Shown here piece after piece: positions 21,101 to 32,434 of a stretch of DNA of 64,000 bases. The notes beneath the pieces were generated by a model, which made no database searches, was not told the DNA's origin, and was given only the letters and a program-made list of their open reading frames with translations. The stretch is taken from the NCBI GenBank assembly GCA_025435555.1, contig JAIWWG010000104.1:34884-98883 (forward strand), read 5' to 3'. Origin of the DNA: Chytriomyces cf. hyalinus JEL632. Its lineage: Eukaryota; Chytridiomycota; Chytridiomycetes; Chytridiales; Chytriomycetaceae. Each line of letters begins with the position of its first letter. Position 1 is the stretch's first letter. A program made the translations under genes and the position numbers.

Positions 21101-24100
21101 CAGATCCGGGACCGGGCTAATCAGTAGCAAGTCCAAAAGTTTTTGCGCATGCGATCGCTGTCCAGTCAGAGTGGTCACATGCAATTCCAATGCAATCAGT
21201 TGCATTAGCCACGCCCGTTGGTGCAACTGAGTGGAAGAAACCACCGGTGTTTCAGCCCCCATTACACCACCACGAGATAAGATTGGCACCACAAAATCAA
21301 CTGGCATAGCTTCCAGTTGACGGTAGAAAAAGTTCTCTGTAGTTCTCAAAAATCGCATTGTGCTGGCTGATGTCACGTCGTCAGAGCACAACAGGTACAT
21401 TAAGCGATAGCATCGTTCGCTCAATTTCGGATGGCGGTAAAACAGGGGGACATCGAGATCCACCTCCCCGTCAGCATCAGTAACTTGATTCCGTCCTTCA
21501 TCGTCTGATGTTCCAACTCGCAACAAATCCAAAATACTGTGCAAGCAACTACGGCGTCCTTTCAAGCTGCCAGCCTCCACTATTTCCACTTGCGGAACTG
21601 ATTTCATATTGTATCCTAGCAGAAAATGGGAAACCGTCGGAAACGCATTTGCTCCAGCTCCATCCAGATTTTCAACGAGCAGATCCAAAATCGATAGTCG
21701 AATCAAGTTTGCCAATCCAAGATGATGCATGTCAGAAAAGGCTGCGGGGACAGTTCCCTCATAAAGAACAATTGCCAAATCTGGATCGCGCCACGTATCC
21801 AGCTTCAATCCAGATAAACCAACATCTGCGCCAGACTCGGCGCTTAGATCCAATGCATTTTCCACCTCCTCAATCCCTAGCCGATTCACAAAACCAGACA
21901 CAATCTGATTCGAGTATGTACTGGAGCTCAACAAACTCACAAGGCGATTGATTTTTCCGTATCGTCCTGGGGCATTATCAATTGTGTTGAACAGGGGACT
22001 CTGAGACACCGCCGCGACCAAGTTGACACTTAACAAACATATTTCATCGTCAATTTCGCAGTTAATAAACAGTGCGATTTTAACGACCGTGTCCTTGTAA
22101 AACGCAAACAGCTGATCCATTCCAGTGACCGAAGGTGTGTTTTTCAGATACGAACCCGCATCTTGTGCAATCACATCAGTCACAAACTTTTGCAAGTGGA
22201 ACGCGCGCAGTAAGATGCGCAGGCACAATTTTACAGAGGCAGCAAGCGGTTGACACTTGCGTCCAAACTGATTCACAACGTCCACGTCGATGCACGCAAC
22301 CTCAAACAGCCTCTTCAAAAGAGGCGATCCAGAAAGGATACGAAGCATCAGAGAAAACCCAGGGTGGAGCGTGACAAGAACAGTTTGGGCCGCCTCTACA
22401 GAAACCGAGGCAGCATCAGCCCGCAACTGTGCAAACGCAGGGTTATCGTATGACTCTCCCGAAGCGTACATGAGTTCAAACGATTTGAGACATTGATCAA
22501 ATAGGTTCAAGCAGAGCTCAATCATCCGCCATTTTTCGTCCACAGAGTTGAAGGCACGGTTGTGCATCTTCAGAAACACTTCCTCGACCGCGAAATGAAT
22601 GTAGTGGCTGACTCCACCTTGAGTTTGAAGTCTTGTGCTGAACGCATCCACGGCGCCGGTCACTTGGTTCGGCTTGATTGCGAAAAGCAGGGTATTCAGT
22701 AGCAGCATGAAAGATGTAGTTTCAGGGTAGGTTTGATTCTGAGATTCGATTTGCTCCAGGTCAAACCGAATGCCTTCTGCACGACCACTGCCGGCACTGC
22801 CACCAGCTGCCCCTCCGCTTGAAGTCGCATTTCCCCCAAAAGTACCAAAATGAAAGCCGCTCGTATATTGCGCACGAGATACAACTTCGGCTTGCTCCAA
22901 ATGGCGCCAAATCATTGGAGAAACATCGCTCAAGCTCCCCTTGTCTGCCGGGATAGCAAACGCGGCAATGGCTTCCAAAATGGATGCTTTGTGTTCGACA
23001 CTGATTCTTCGGTTGAGCAGATTGAAGAGGGTATTGATGACTTGCAAATGAGCGCTCGAGTAGAGAGCGGTGCGTGCAACTTGAGAGAATCTCACAACCT
23101 GCTTCAACAGTCGCAAGAAGGAGCGCTGCAAGTTGACTTCGTCAGGGTGCATTTCTCCATCCGGATGGGCGGCAAGACTTTTTGCCGTAAAATCAAGAGA
23201 ACGGAAGAGAGCCTCCCAAGAGAGTCGCGCATGCTGTCCACTCATGAATTCAGCAGCGTATTGAGCAGATTGGGGACCAGTCGCAAGAGCTGAGAGAACA
23301 TCCAAATATGCTTGGAGAAGCGAGCCTGACCGGACATCCATCATAAAGCGGCAGAATTTGAACAAGTCTGGATCTGTCCAAAACGAAAGTCCCGCATCTG
23401 GCCGATCTTTGAATAATGCATAGACCAGCTGAAGCAGTTGTTTTAGTCCGGAGGGGACATTCGTGCTAGTTCCAGCGGAAGCAGCGGCAGCAGCGGCCTC
23501 CAAATCTTCAGCTTCGTTTTTGAGCGTTCGAACACACCGACTTAAATTTTTGAACAACCCTGTCATAAGATTTTGGACAACGGACAGAATGTCATCTCGA
23601 ACGTCTGCCTCCATCACAACATCAATGACTGGCTGTTGAGGGTTCGCATCCAGAGTAGACCAGGCTACCAATCTGTCTTTCATAAACTCAAAAGGTGGCG
23701 AAGAACTGAGTGTTCGACTCAGTTTCGCCTCCAAGCTTTCATGATAGCCAAGATTCTCCTCAAGTCGCGGTGTCGCTTGACGGGCCTGCCTCAGGAACAG
23801 GCAAAACTGAACAGAAATTGTTTCCTGAAGTCCTTTGATGGCCCATTTCGATACAGCATTCGGTTGACCAAAAATGATTGTGTTCAGCTTTGTCACCAGA
23901 TGCATTTGATCCGAAGTCAGCTCCGCTGTCGTTGGCAAGCCCTGAAGTCCTGCGATGCATGCAGTGCTTAAAGCCGCCCATACTGGGTCCGTATCGGTGC
24001 AAGTCTGCACCAGTGTGGTCAACTGAACCACGTCGGCAAACGACATGCTTGCATATCGCGCAAGGGATATCAAAAGCGCGGATAAAGCCAATCGGATTTT

Positions 24101-25048
24101 AGCAGCTCCCAAAGCGGTAGTTTGCAGAATTGCTTCCGAGACTCCCATGGATTTTAATTGAGAGCCAGTAACAAATTTGGGATTCGCGGAGTTGTCATTC
24201 GCAAGGGAGTCAATATGGGCGGCCAAATCCGCAAGTGAAGCAAGGATACTCGCAGTGAAGTTTGAATCGGCGAGGATAAGTGACATATGGTGACTGCAGA
24301 CACGACGGACGTGCTGCGAGAGATTTGACGAGGACGCAGTTTTGAGCATCAAATCGAGGCACTCGACAAGAGCCAGACGCTCGCGCTGGTATTCACGTAC
24401 AGCACATTCGATCGGAACTCTGTCTGGGTAGAGAGACGCCTGATGATAATGCGAGTAGTTGAGTTAATTCAACAATCAACGATGCAGTGGGAAGAACGAG
24501 AACTCCGGCGCGCTTTGACGAGGAGAGAGAAGATGATACACTGATACATAAAACAAAGCAGAGAACTAACCGTGTCTGCATCCAGCGCATGGCGCATCAG
24601 AGATACGGCCCTTGTCTCACTCATTCCGAGCAAATCGCTCACAAGCAGCGCGTCTCGGACAAACGCAGCATTTGCACGGGCCCCATTTCCTACGTTGCCT
24701 GAAATGGGATTGGATTAGAATAAGCGAACATTGAGACGGGCATCCGATGAAGAGTATTCGAAAGAGGTCCCACGCAACAAAATAAAACATATATACCCGT
24801 CGATATATCCTTCCGCCTTTCTGCGCTTTTCGCCTCGCTCTCTACGCCGACTCGACCGAGCAATGGCCGCAGCCGAATGAGGCGTAGCTCGAGTGCCTTC
24901 AACTGATTCGGGTTGCTGCTCCCCTCCGAATGAAGCTGTGTAATGACCCCTTGAAGCTAGTTCAATGCGTGAGTGTTTCGGTGTTTCGTGCCGTACGCTC
25001 TTCCTTGCCGCTCACCTCTTCGAATGCTCTCCACTCGATGCTGCCCAT
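18190..25048 (-). CDS. NUP192: Scaffold nucleoporin NUP192/NUP205
   Basis: Inner-ring scaffold of the nuclear pore, an alpha-solenoid of roughly 2,000 residues here. Exon 1 (25016-25048) encodes MGSIEWRAFEE and splices into LQGVITQLHSE...LIRLRPLLG; then NVGNGARANAAF, RDALLVSDLLGMSE and ASLYPDRVPIECAVREYQRE match the conserved N-terminus, where hydrophobic LSD/LLG helices contact NUP93/Nic96. The central exon (19948-24439) is one uninterrupted solenoid with WAIKGLQETISVQF typical of the family. At least seven short exons follow, for example EYWPSLYIFEAKMSLLLRIA, PVLELLWLVVSYGRENASL, FLTPKHTDKSRISASS, and a last exon ending FIQMLGRKLRVFC. Exon joins at the 3' end were assigned by phase. Assignment to NUP192/205 rather than its paralogue NUP188 rests on the N-terminal block. 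Confidence 0.9.
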
Positions 25049-25109
25049 GCTTCTTCACTTTTCTTAATTTAAATTTATTCCATCAAGCAAAAAGAGACAG
25101 ACGGTTGAT

Positions 25110-25205
25110 GTTCAAGGTGCTTTCGGCATTGTCGGCCGTTCGTTTGTCGTCGAAGAGGGGCTAGCAATCGTCAAGTAGCGGCCTTGCGGAGACAGCATCG
25201 TCGGG
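25110..25205 (+). repeat. Diverged direct repeat, copy 1
   Basis: Begins AAGGTGCTTTCGGCATTGTC and ends near GAGACAGCATCGTCGGGA. It aligns by eye with 26318-26410 over about 95 bp with several substitutions and one small gap. It lies in the upstream region of NUP192/205 and flanks the cullin relic. Its origin is unknown. Confidence 0.55.
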
Positions 25206-25419
25206 ACACTCTGTTTTCCCAGCATCCCATAAAATGGCGCGTGAAACATATTAATGCAACCGACTCACACACCGGATAGGTGACTCACGATTAATACTTG
25301 GCAGAATCAGCTGGCCATTGTGTCTTAAAGCGAGCTTGAAAAAAAGGTGATAAGGGCTTCATTGCAGTGATGCCTGGTGCTGAAACTGGGAACAAAAGAA
25401 CAACTGCGCACATGAAGGC

Positions 25420-26030
25420 TACAAAGGAACTATCGGTCTCCTGCTTCAAAGCGCAGTATTGCTTCTCTTTAACGACAAGCCGATCCTATCGTGTGCCGAA
25501 ATTCTTGCTGCGACCAACATGGAGCGCCCAAAAAAGAGCTCGAACGCACATTGCATGCAATCTCTCGCATGCGGCAAACTGCGAGTTCTAATAAAAGAGC
25601 CGAAAGGACGGGACGTGCACTCAACCGACACGTACCTATTCAACCACGCGTTTGAAAACCCGCTATTCAGGCAACAGCATTCAAATGAAAGAGACTGTGG
25701 AAGAAAACAAGGATACAACGGAAAAAGTGTTTGCGGATCGGCAATATCAGGTGGATGCAGCGATCGTGCAGATCATGAAGGCGCGTGAAAAGCTTTCGCA
25801 CACGTTGTTGATTGCGGAGTTGTTTGAGCAGCTGAAGTTTCCAGTCAAGGTTTCTGATTCGCTTGGGGTAATTTTGATGCATGCTTACTGATACCCTTGC
25901 ATTTAACATAGGCTGGATCTGAAGAAACGCATCCCTCTACAGATGCTCGATCAATCAGTGACTCGAGAGCAGTGAATCTGTCGCGCATGTGTATCGAATG
26001 ACTGTGCAACTGTCTTTTCGACGCAATGTT
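25420..26030 (+). pseudogene. Cullin C-terminal fragment, frameshifted
   Basis: Translated pieces in different frames match the cullin C-terminal region in the right order: LLLFNDKPILSCAEILAATN, then [19 protein letters not shown] with DTYLF and AFENPLFR, then [31 protein letters not shown] and [19 protein letters not shown], and a degraded end around DLKKRI. The winged-helix and neddylation region is thus partly recognisable, but at least two frameshifts separate the pieces and the last segment loses the family sequence after DLKKRI. The [10 protein letters not shown] and LKFPVK wording is closest to CUL4-type cullins from memory. No upstream cullin sequence is visible, so this is a 3' fragment. 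Confidence 0.8.
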
Positions 26031-26317
26031 CTGTCTTTGAGTAATAAAATAAGCTGCGCGACTGACTGGTCGGCAGTTGTGCAGCATGTCGTGAAGAACA
26101 GATACTCAAGAAAAAAATGAATGGAATTTTTTACAGACGAGATGAGTGGTTTTATTCGGTTCCAGCTTGTATTTCGCAATCGAGATTCAGTGTCAGCCGA
26201 AAGCAACGCAAAAGATGCTTTCGTTTTCAGTGGGAGCCGCGAGGAGGCCCTGAATCATATCCCACCACCTGTAAAAGAAGGTTAGTAGTTCGCGAATCGT
26301 TTGACGCGTGTGATAAG

Positions 26318-26410
26318 CCAGGTGCTTTCAGCATTGTCGGTCGGTCGATCATCGTCCAAGAGTGGTTCGCCGTTGTCAAGTAGCAGAGACAGCATCGTCG
26401 GGATTCGATC
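26318..26410 (+). repeat. Diverged direct repeat, copy 2
   Basis: Starts CCAGGTGCTTTCAGCATTGT and carries the same GAGACAGCATCGTCGGGA end as copy 1. Same orientation, about 1.2 kb from copy 1, on the other side of the cullin relic. Confidence 0.55.
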
Positions 26411-26531
26411 TGTTGCTCCAGTGTCGCACGCGTAGCTGTCGGACTTCGGGTGGTCTCGATCTTGTGGCCGGCTCGTCATCTCGTATCCCATGTGTGTAGC
26501 GTGTTTGACTTTCGTTTATCCCTCAGTTAAC

Positions 26532-28147
26532 TCATTTCTGCGCCGCAATCCGGGCAGACCGTCTCGGTGGCACCTTAGCAGCGATTCGCTTGCTACGACG
26601 AACCCGCTCTTTCTTGACCCGCACCGCCGGTTCCGCCTCAGCTTCAGCGGCAGCTGCATCCAGTACTGCAGCCACCACCTCCGCTTCAGCCGCCACAACC
26701 TCGACTCCAGCCACCACCACCTCATCATCCACAACATCACCATCACCTTGTAGCGCCGCGGGTTCGACCACCTCATTCATATCAAACGCGTAGCCCCCCT
26801 GCAGCATCACATTCGCATGGACGGAAGAAACCCGGTCATACCCAACCGGGCATTCGAGTCCGGCAATGCATTGAATCACCCTATACAGCTGCTCATCGGT
26901 GCATCCAGTGAACTCAAGTCATGCATCCAGCTCGCGATCCGGCGCCAAGTGCTCCGTCACCGCCTTGAAAACGCCGGCTGCAATGATGCTGTAAGGAAGG
27001 TCGGCCACCTGGTACGACTGGATCACGCGCTCCAAGAACCAGAACGCGGCCACGAGGATCTTTTCCGGAATGTCAAGCTTCCTTTCAAAATCCAGCGCGT
27101 CAGCGTCCGTCTTCGCCAACGCCGTGAAGTTTGCAAAATAGACAAATAGCCAGTCCAAGTGCGTCGGGCCACCCAGGTTTCACTCAAACATGCTGAGAAT
27201 CCTGCGGCTCAGTGACATCCGCTTGTATGACAGCATGCGGAAGGCCCCCAACACACTTTTCCAGTATCGCTCGATTTGATGGCTGTATCTCCTCATGCCC
27301 TGGCTGTAGTACAACTCTGCCATATGCACGCATGCCACGTAGATGTCCGGTAGATCCCAATCGGCAATATTGACTGATCTCGCGAAAATCAAGTCGAAAT
27401 ATGCCAGCGTGCGGTAGACGACCTCCCGGGGGATTTCGTAATCGCAAGCGTCACTGAACAGCGCTTGTAACATCGTCTTCATGAAGCCTGCCTGAAGGTC
27501 CAGGTTGCGTGCGTGAACTGTGCCAAACGTCGGTCCAACAGAGAACTCCTCCTCGGCCTGAGGGATAAAAGATACAAGAGGCAGAGTCAGAGTCAATCTA
27601 CATTGAATAGAAATAAAGTAAACGTCACCTTGATCAAGTGCTGGATCCAGATGGTTTGACCAGAGCAGTCCAACCCGGATCCAAAAACTCGGTCACAGGC
27701 CGAGTTGAACGCGCTCAGATCTTGGACAGACTCCGTCGAAAAGTCCTGTGAGTACGCCTCGACCCTCTCATGCAGGTAAGTCGCCCCTGGCACCGTACCA
27801 AAGTCCAGGAGACGACTGTCCCAACGCGGCGCGACGATGACATCCTCGGCTGTCTCGGAGACTTGGGACGATTCATCGGCACTATCGACACCGCGCGCAC
27901 GGAGAAGCTGAAGGTATCTAGGGACCTCAGAGAACCAAAAAGTGGGGGTTAGTGCAGGGGAATCATCATGAGAAGGAACAGGAGAAGAACGTGAACGGCG
28001 GGTCTGTGTTGCCACAGGCGTGCATTCAACATTGTGGGCGCTGGGATCGCTGGGGTCGCTGTAGCTTGAAGTAGGGTCACTGGGGGCAGCTTCCACGACT
28101 TGTCGCTGGGGGCTCATGGAAACAAAGGAGGCAGTAACGGCGGGCAT
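26532..28147 (-). pseudogene. Cyclin-like gene with two in-frame TGA codons
   Basis: Exon 1 (27629-28147) starts MPAVTASFVSMSPQRQ and exon 2 (26532-27557) starts AEEEFSVGP; the intron keeps phase. The cyclin N-fold is visible: GFMKTMLQALFSD, ETV-like REVVYRTLAYFDLIF, VNIADWDLPDIYVACVHMAE and YSHQIERYW...SLSRRILSMFE. The C-fold follows: NLGGPTHLDWLFVYFANF, then EKILVAAFWFLERVI, LPYSIIAAGVFKAVTEHL, and LEFTGCTDEQLYRVIQCI. The whole of exon 2 stays in one frame except for TGA at 27180-27182 (SMFE-stop-NLGGPT) and TGA at 26919-26921 (ELDA-stop-LEFTG). Cyclins often have an aromatic at the first site and a near-invariant Trp at the second (W..tL..ytGYt). The tail is Ala/Val/Glu-rich and ends in two basic repeats (RRSKRIAAK, RRSARIAAQ). 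Called a pseudogene by the stops; recoding or RNA editing is discussed as a finding. Confidence 0.7.
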
Positions 28148-28924
28148 TATTGGATCTTTGTCAAATGTTTGCAAAAGTGCAAGGTCCAAAATTTATGCTC
28201 CGACAATGTTTGTTTTGATGACGCGACTTTTGTTTTGATGTTTGCTTGGCAGTTGAGCGGAGTTTCGCATTGTCCGGCCTGTCAAAAATGGGGTTCTTGG
28301 TTGTCAGCATCTTGGCCGAGCAATGCACCAGCACGGGAGTGCGCGAGCAAATAAACGAGAGTGCTGAGTGGCACACGAGCTTTATTCGAAGCTTGCGTTT
28401 GCAGAGAAGAGAGGGGATAGAGATGCGGGGATGCGAGAGACAGGTCGCGTCGCTGTCCTGATTCAGAACATGATTCAGCTAGACAAACAGCGCTTCCAGT
28501 CAAATCTCACCTTATACATCCTCGATGCGGCTCTGCATGCTTGATGAATGAAATTTGATCGCCTGTCGCAGTTGTGGTTGTTTTTCAGAATCGGCAATGG
28601 TCCCTTTTGGCATGCTCACCTCAGAACATATCAATCACCGATAGCCAGCTTCTGGATCAAGTTAAGAAACTCTTGGCTGCGCAAACTGTGATTCGCGAAT
28701 TGACGAGTGGCGCACGCAAATTCGAACAGCACACCATCCACCACGCGATTTAACCCCAATAATCCCAAACACCTATCGCGGTGTATAATTATATGCATTT
28801 ATGTCGAAAGAGCCAACTGAAAGGATGCGAATTTCCAACAATGGAACGCGTTAGGGTGGATCGAAAAAGCGAGCAAAAATATAAACTCACATTGATGCAC
28901 AAGAACTTATATTCGCTTCGTGTT

Positions 28925-29230
28925 CTAACTGTGAGTTGATTTCGTGGTGCAGACAGTTAATGTAGTTGTTGTTGCGCCAAACACTCGATATGCACACAAC
29001 GCCAAGTCTTAAATTGAGGAGAAACAGTGCAATGAGCCTTTGGACATGCCCGTATACTGCTCTTTCGAACACTTGTGACTCTGCATGCGTGATGAATGAG
29101 GTGTTGTGAGTTGATCGCGTGGTGCGCGCGGTTTAAATCGCCCGTCATTTCGTCGACCACCTGACAAGCGCGCAATGTCAATCTTGAAGCAAGGAGAAAC
29201 AGTGAATTGGGCCTTCAAAATGCCTTACCT
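28925..29230 (+). repeat. Diverged tandem duplication, unit about 170 bp
   Basis: Two adjacent units share GTGAGTTGAT...CGTGGTGC near their starts (about 28931 and 29106) and AGGAGAAACAGTG near their ends (about 29020 and 29191). A further TCTGCATGC(T/G)TGATGAATGA match links 28537 with 29080. The units are only moderately similar and noncoding. Confidence 0.5.
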
Positions 29231-30334
29231 TTCTTTTTACGTGGATGGAAGCTTGCTGCAATTTCGATAACCGGTCCAGGAATCCTAAGGTCGCAAGCCG
29301 TAAGTATCGCTAACCTGACAAGCAACAGTGGCAGTTAAGTCCCATCGGAAAGTTGTAAGTGAGTTCCACTTACCACATTCAGATGTAGATGCCAAGTTGC
29401 GACCGTTGCGCTGCTTGTTTGTGTTGATTGGTTGTGTTATAGAGTGTGCCGGTCTATTGCTGCTCGACTCTTGGCTGCTGAGGAGCTTTCGATGATATAG
29501 GAAGTCACGTTTGCAAGCATTTGGTTCCAACTTACATTCACAGATCCTCCGCTGAAGCATTGGTCACTGTTGGCCTTGTGTTTGCTGAAATCAATTTCAA
29601 ATTTTACTCAAAGCAAAAAACCACAACTAAAAGCGATCGATATCTTCACGTCAAAGCGCAGCATTGCCTCTCTTACAGCTGTCGGCGGTACAGCTCCTTC
29701 AGCTCCCAGGAACAGTGCATGCTGAGAGATGCGCTTCAGCTTAATTTTGAAACGCCGGAGGACACGCTGCAACGAACGCGACAGTAAAGCATACCGATGA
29801 TGGTCGATTCTCGCGAAAGCAGCTTTATCTGTCGAGGAAACTGTAACGTACGTATACGCAGGTGCAGCACCGCACTGTTTATTTCGATTGTTCAGCCTTC
29901 AGCTTTTCAAGATTTGCCCAAAAAGTCTGCGACAGTGGGAGCATGACGGTTGGATCAGCGTACAATTTCACTACCTTAGCTTCGATCTTGATCTTGTCCC
30001 AGGAGGCAGCTTCGTCAGGACGAGCACCAGTGTCACTTCCATCAAACTCTTGGCCCGTGTTGATGTGTGCTGAGAAAATCTGCGCCATTTCGCTGATTTA
30101 AAAGAGTTGAAAGCCACGCGGGGAAATAATCCATTTGCCATTTCAGAGTGTTACCATCACAAATGTGATGCTTGATCACGCCTCTTCCCAAAATCACCTT
30201 TCCAGTTTTGTGTACATACACGGTGTGGTTGTTGCTGGATCTTATTCCAAACAGCTGTATTCTAATATACGTTTTGTATTTTGAATCTGTATAAAGTATC
30301 CTATGTCTCTGCATACACTAACTTCAGATTATGA

Positions 30335-30520
30335 GCACAGATATCGAGACTTTCAGCTGGCGAAAGCATGCTTTTGAAAACGCGCTGTTCAGGATAAAAA
30401 GATCAGCAGCATTCAGAATGAAGTTACTGTGGAAGAAACGAGGAAACACTGAAACACGCGCATCGAGTTGCTGATTGCATCTGGCAAGGGAGAGCAGCGC
30501 ATGTGTATCTCGATATAATG
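30335..30520 (+). pseudogene. Second decayed cullin fragment
   Basis: The stretch reading F-E-N-A-L-F-R-I-K then, after a one-base shift, ISSIQNEVTVEETRKH corresponds to the cullin segment [17 protein letters not shown] at 25640-25720. DNA similarity to the first relic continues into the 3' part (GAGCAG, GCGCATGTGTATC). It is more decayed than the first copy. Confidence 0.6.
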
Positions 30521-30708
30521 TCTTCAAAATAAATAAGTTACGCGACTGGCTGAATGACGTCATGTCCTGGGTCCGATTTCAGACACGCAATCAGTGCACG
30601 AAAAGAAAAGAAAAGAAAATCTTTTGAACGTCAAATTCTGACAGCTTCATTGCCCGTCTCCAAACGAACAGAATTGCAGAACACAAACCCACGCCAGACC
30701 TACAAAGA

Positions 30709-32220
30709 ATGGCCACACAATACTCCGACGAAACGGTGCCAATCGCACCAGCAAGTTGCCAACAAGACACAGACACAGATAACTGTGCCACCCAAGCAGA
30801 TGAAACGCACCAACCAACGCAGCCTCAGATGCAGCTGGTCCTGAGTTCTCCAGTACGCAACAGCAACGATTCCGCCCTCGATGCCGCTGTTATCGATTAT
30901 GGTAAGTGAGGGGGCGCTGAGTCTTATCTGATTTCCTCGATTGCCGCTGGTTTTCAAGGTTTCTCATCCACAAAATCTCTTCTTTCCAAACGATAGATCG
31001 GTTCCTGTTTGAGGCTTTTGTGGCTCAGACACTGCTGAGATTTATCCCGTCTCCTCTTGCAGCACTGTGGTTTTCTGAGAAACCTGTCCAGCCAATAACC
31101 GTGTCTGGTTCTTATCTCCCTTCCATCACAGCGCCTGAAACCATCTCTTTCGAAACCGATCATGTTCGAATACTATCTCCAACAAATGTCTCAGAAACGT
31201 ATGTGGGGGACTTGGACCATTACGACTTGTCATCCGAGTTTCAATGCCCACCGAATCATGATCCAACGCTTTCGAGTGCCGCCGTGACCTCGTATCAATT
31301 TCAAATTCCTGTGACGGATGTGATAGGGAAAGCTGCGTGGCTCTTTTCCAACGTTCTCGGCGGCATTGGAGACGCTCTGGTTCGCGCTTCCTTTGCGGGG
31401 TTATTGTCAGATTATTCAAACGATTGCAGGGGCGACAATCCCTTCTTGAACGAGCTGGACGGTGAGTCTCAGCGCGCCCCATGACCTGTTGTCTCTGATA
31501 ATTCCATTCGTTTATGCGATGAGATTCGAATTATTGAGTTCCGCGCCACCCTTAAGCTAAAAAAATTGTTGGCTTATCCATGCAGGCACTGGAGAAAGCT
31601 TGTTCCTACCAGCTGCGGTGGAGCATCACTACTCGTCTGCAATTCATGAGGATTCCTTTTCTAGATTTGCGTCACCAAAACGAAGGCAGCAAGAGTCACC
31701 ACGGCCAATACCACAGTCACCCACCACACCAACATACACGGCAGCGCAGTTTATATTCACCAGTGGGCGTCGAAAATCTGCCTGCGTAAATGCGCGCTCT
31801 CCTTCACCAGTTTCCAAAGTTCTTTCGAAATCAATGATTCCATCGTATACAGATGATATGGTCGCTTCGATAGTGCTGCAAGATTTATCGAGCCGTGGCG
31901 CTGATGGGGATCCATGCGCGATTGATCAGATGTTTCCTTCTTTCAAGCGAAGGGGGAGCTTTGCCAGATCGTTGAGTGGGTTAGTTGAGATTCACTGCGA
32001 CAAAGACGGGAGGTTATTTGATATGGATTCTGTCGAGCTGGCGTCAACGAATTCGCCCAGCGTTGGGTACCAGGAAGCCTCTGAGGAAAGCCTTGTTGGA
32101 TTTGATCTTGACAGACATGCAGCAGAGGGGATCAGTCGCGATAGTTTTGAGCGAACGGAGGAAGGGAACAGTATTGATCAAGTTGACATGGTTGATATGG
32201 ATGGGTTTGTTGTCGTATAG
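30709..32220 (+). CDS. Hypothetical protein, ~370 residues
   Basis: Three exons keep phase cleanly: 30709-30901, 30997-31461, 31587-32220, with consensus GTAAGT/GTGAGT donors. The N-terminal 60 residues are Gln/Thr-rich and disordered-looking. The middle exon holds two hydrophobic stretches (FEAFVAQTLLRFIPSPLAAL and GKAAWLFSNVLGGIGDALVR) that could be membrane-associated amphipathic helices. The C-terminal exon is Ser-rich with basophilic sites (FTSGRRKSAC, FPSFKRRGSFARSLSG) and ends in an acidic tail (DQVDMVDMDGFVVV). I do not recognise the family. The reading is supported by consistent phase and codon-like composition, and the gene lies just upstream of chitin synthase on the same strand. 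Confidence 0.6.
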
Positions 32221-32434
32221 AGGGTTAATGGGACACGTTCATTTTACTTCGAAGTATTTATTTTACCTCACATTTCAGCGGCAATATAACCACCCCTTTT
32301 GCGTCGCAAGTATGCTACTTACATACAAACATCAGATGCTGTTCTTTAATATATTCAAGATGTTTACAAATTTAACGGCTGGTGTCAAAGACTCCCAAAA
32401 ATTGCCAAGCACTCGACACAAAAGAAACCAAAAG

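Larger units (their letters stand above)
25049..26531. other. Relic-rich intergenic region
   Basis: This stretch between the NUP192/205 start and the cyclin-like gene has no intact gene. It holds a decayed cullin C-terminal fragment flanked on both sides by diverged copies of a ~95-bp direct repeat (listed separately). A minus-strand frame at 26282-26491 overlaps one repeat copy (LLLDNGEPLLDDDRPTDN) and is not recognised. Confidence 0.5.
28148..30708. other. Gene-poor region with diverged repeats
   Basis: About 2.5 kb with no convincing gene. It contains a diverged tandem duplication (28925-29230) and a second decayed cullin fragment (30335-30520), both listed. A minus-strand frame at 29879-30088 (start [18 protein letters not shown]) encodes 69 residues of protein-like composition but matches no family I recognise. 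Confidence 0.45.

Noticed and set aside
26532-28147. Reassigned genetic code (TGA read as Trp)
   Set aside because: Several intact genes here end at TGA at the family-expected C-terminus (CIA30, AIR-like protein, guanylate kinase, chitin synthase), so TGA is a normal stop.
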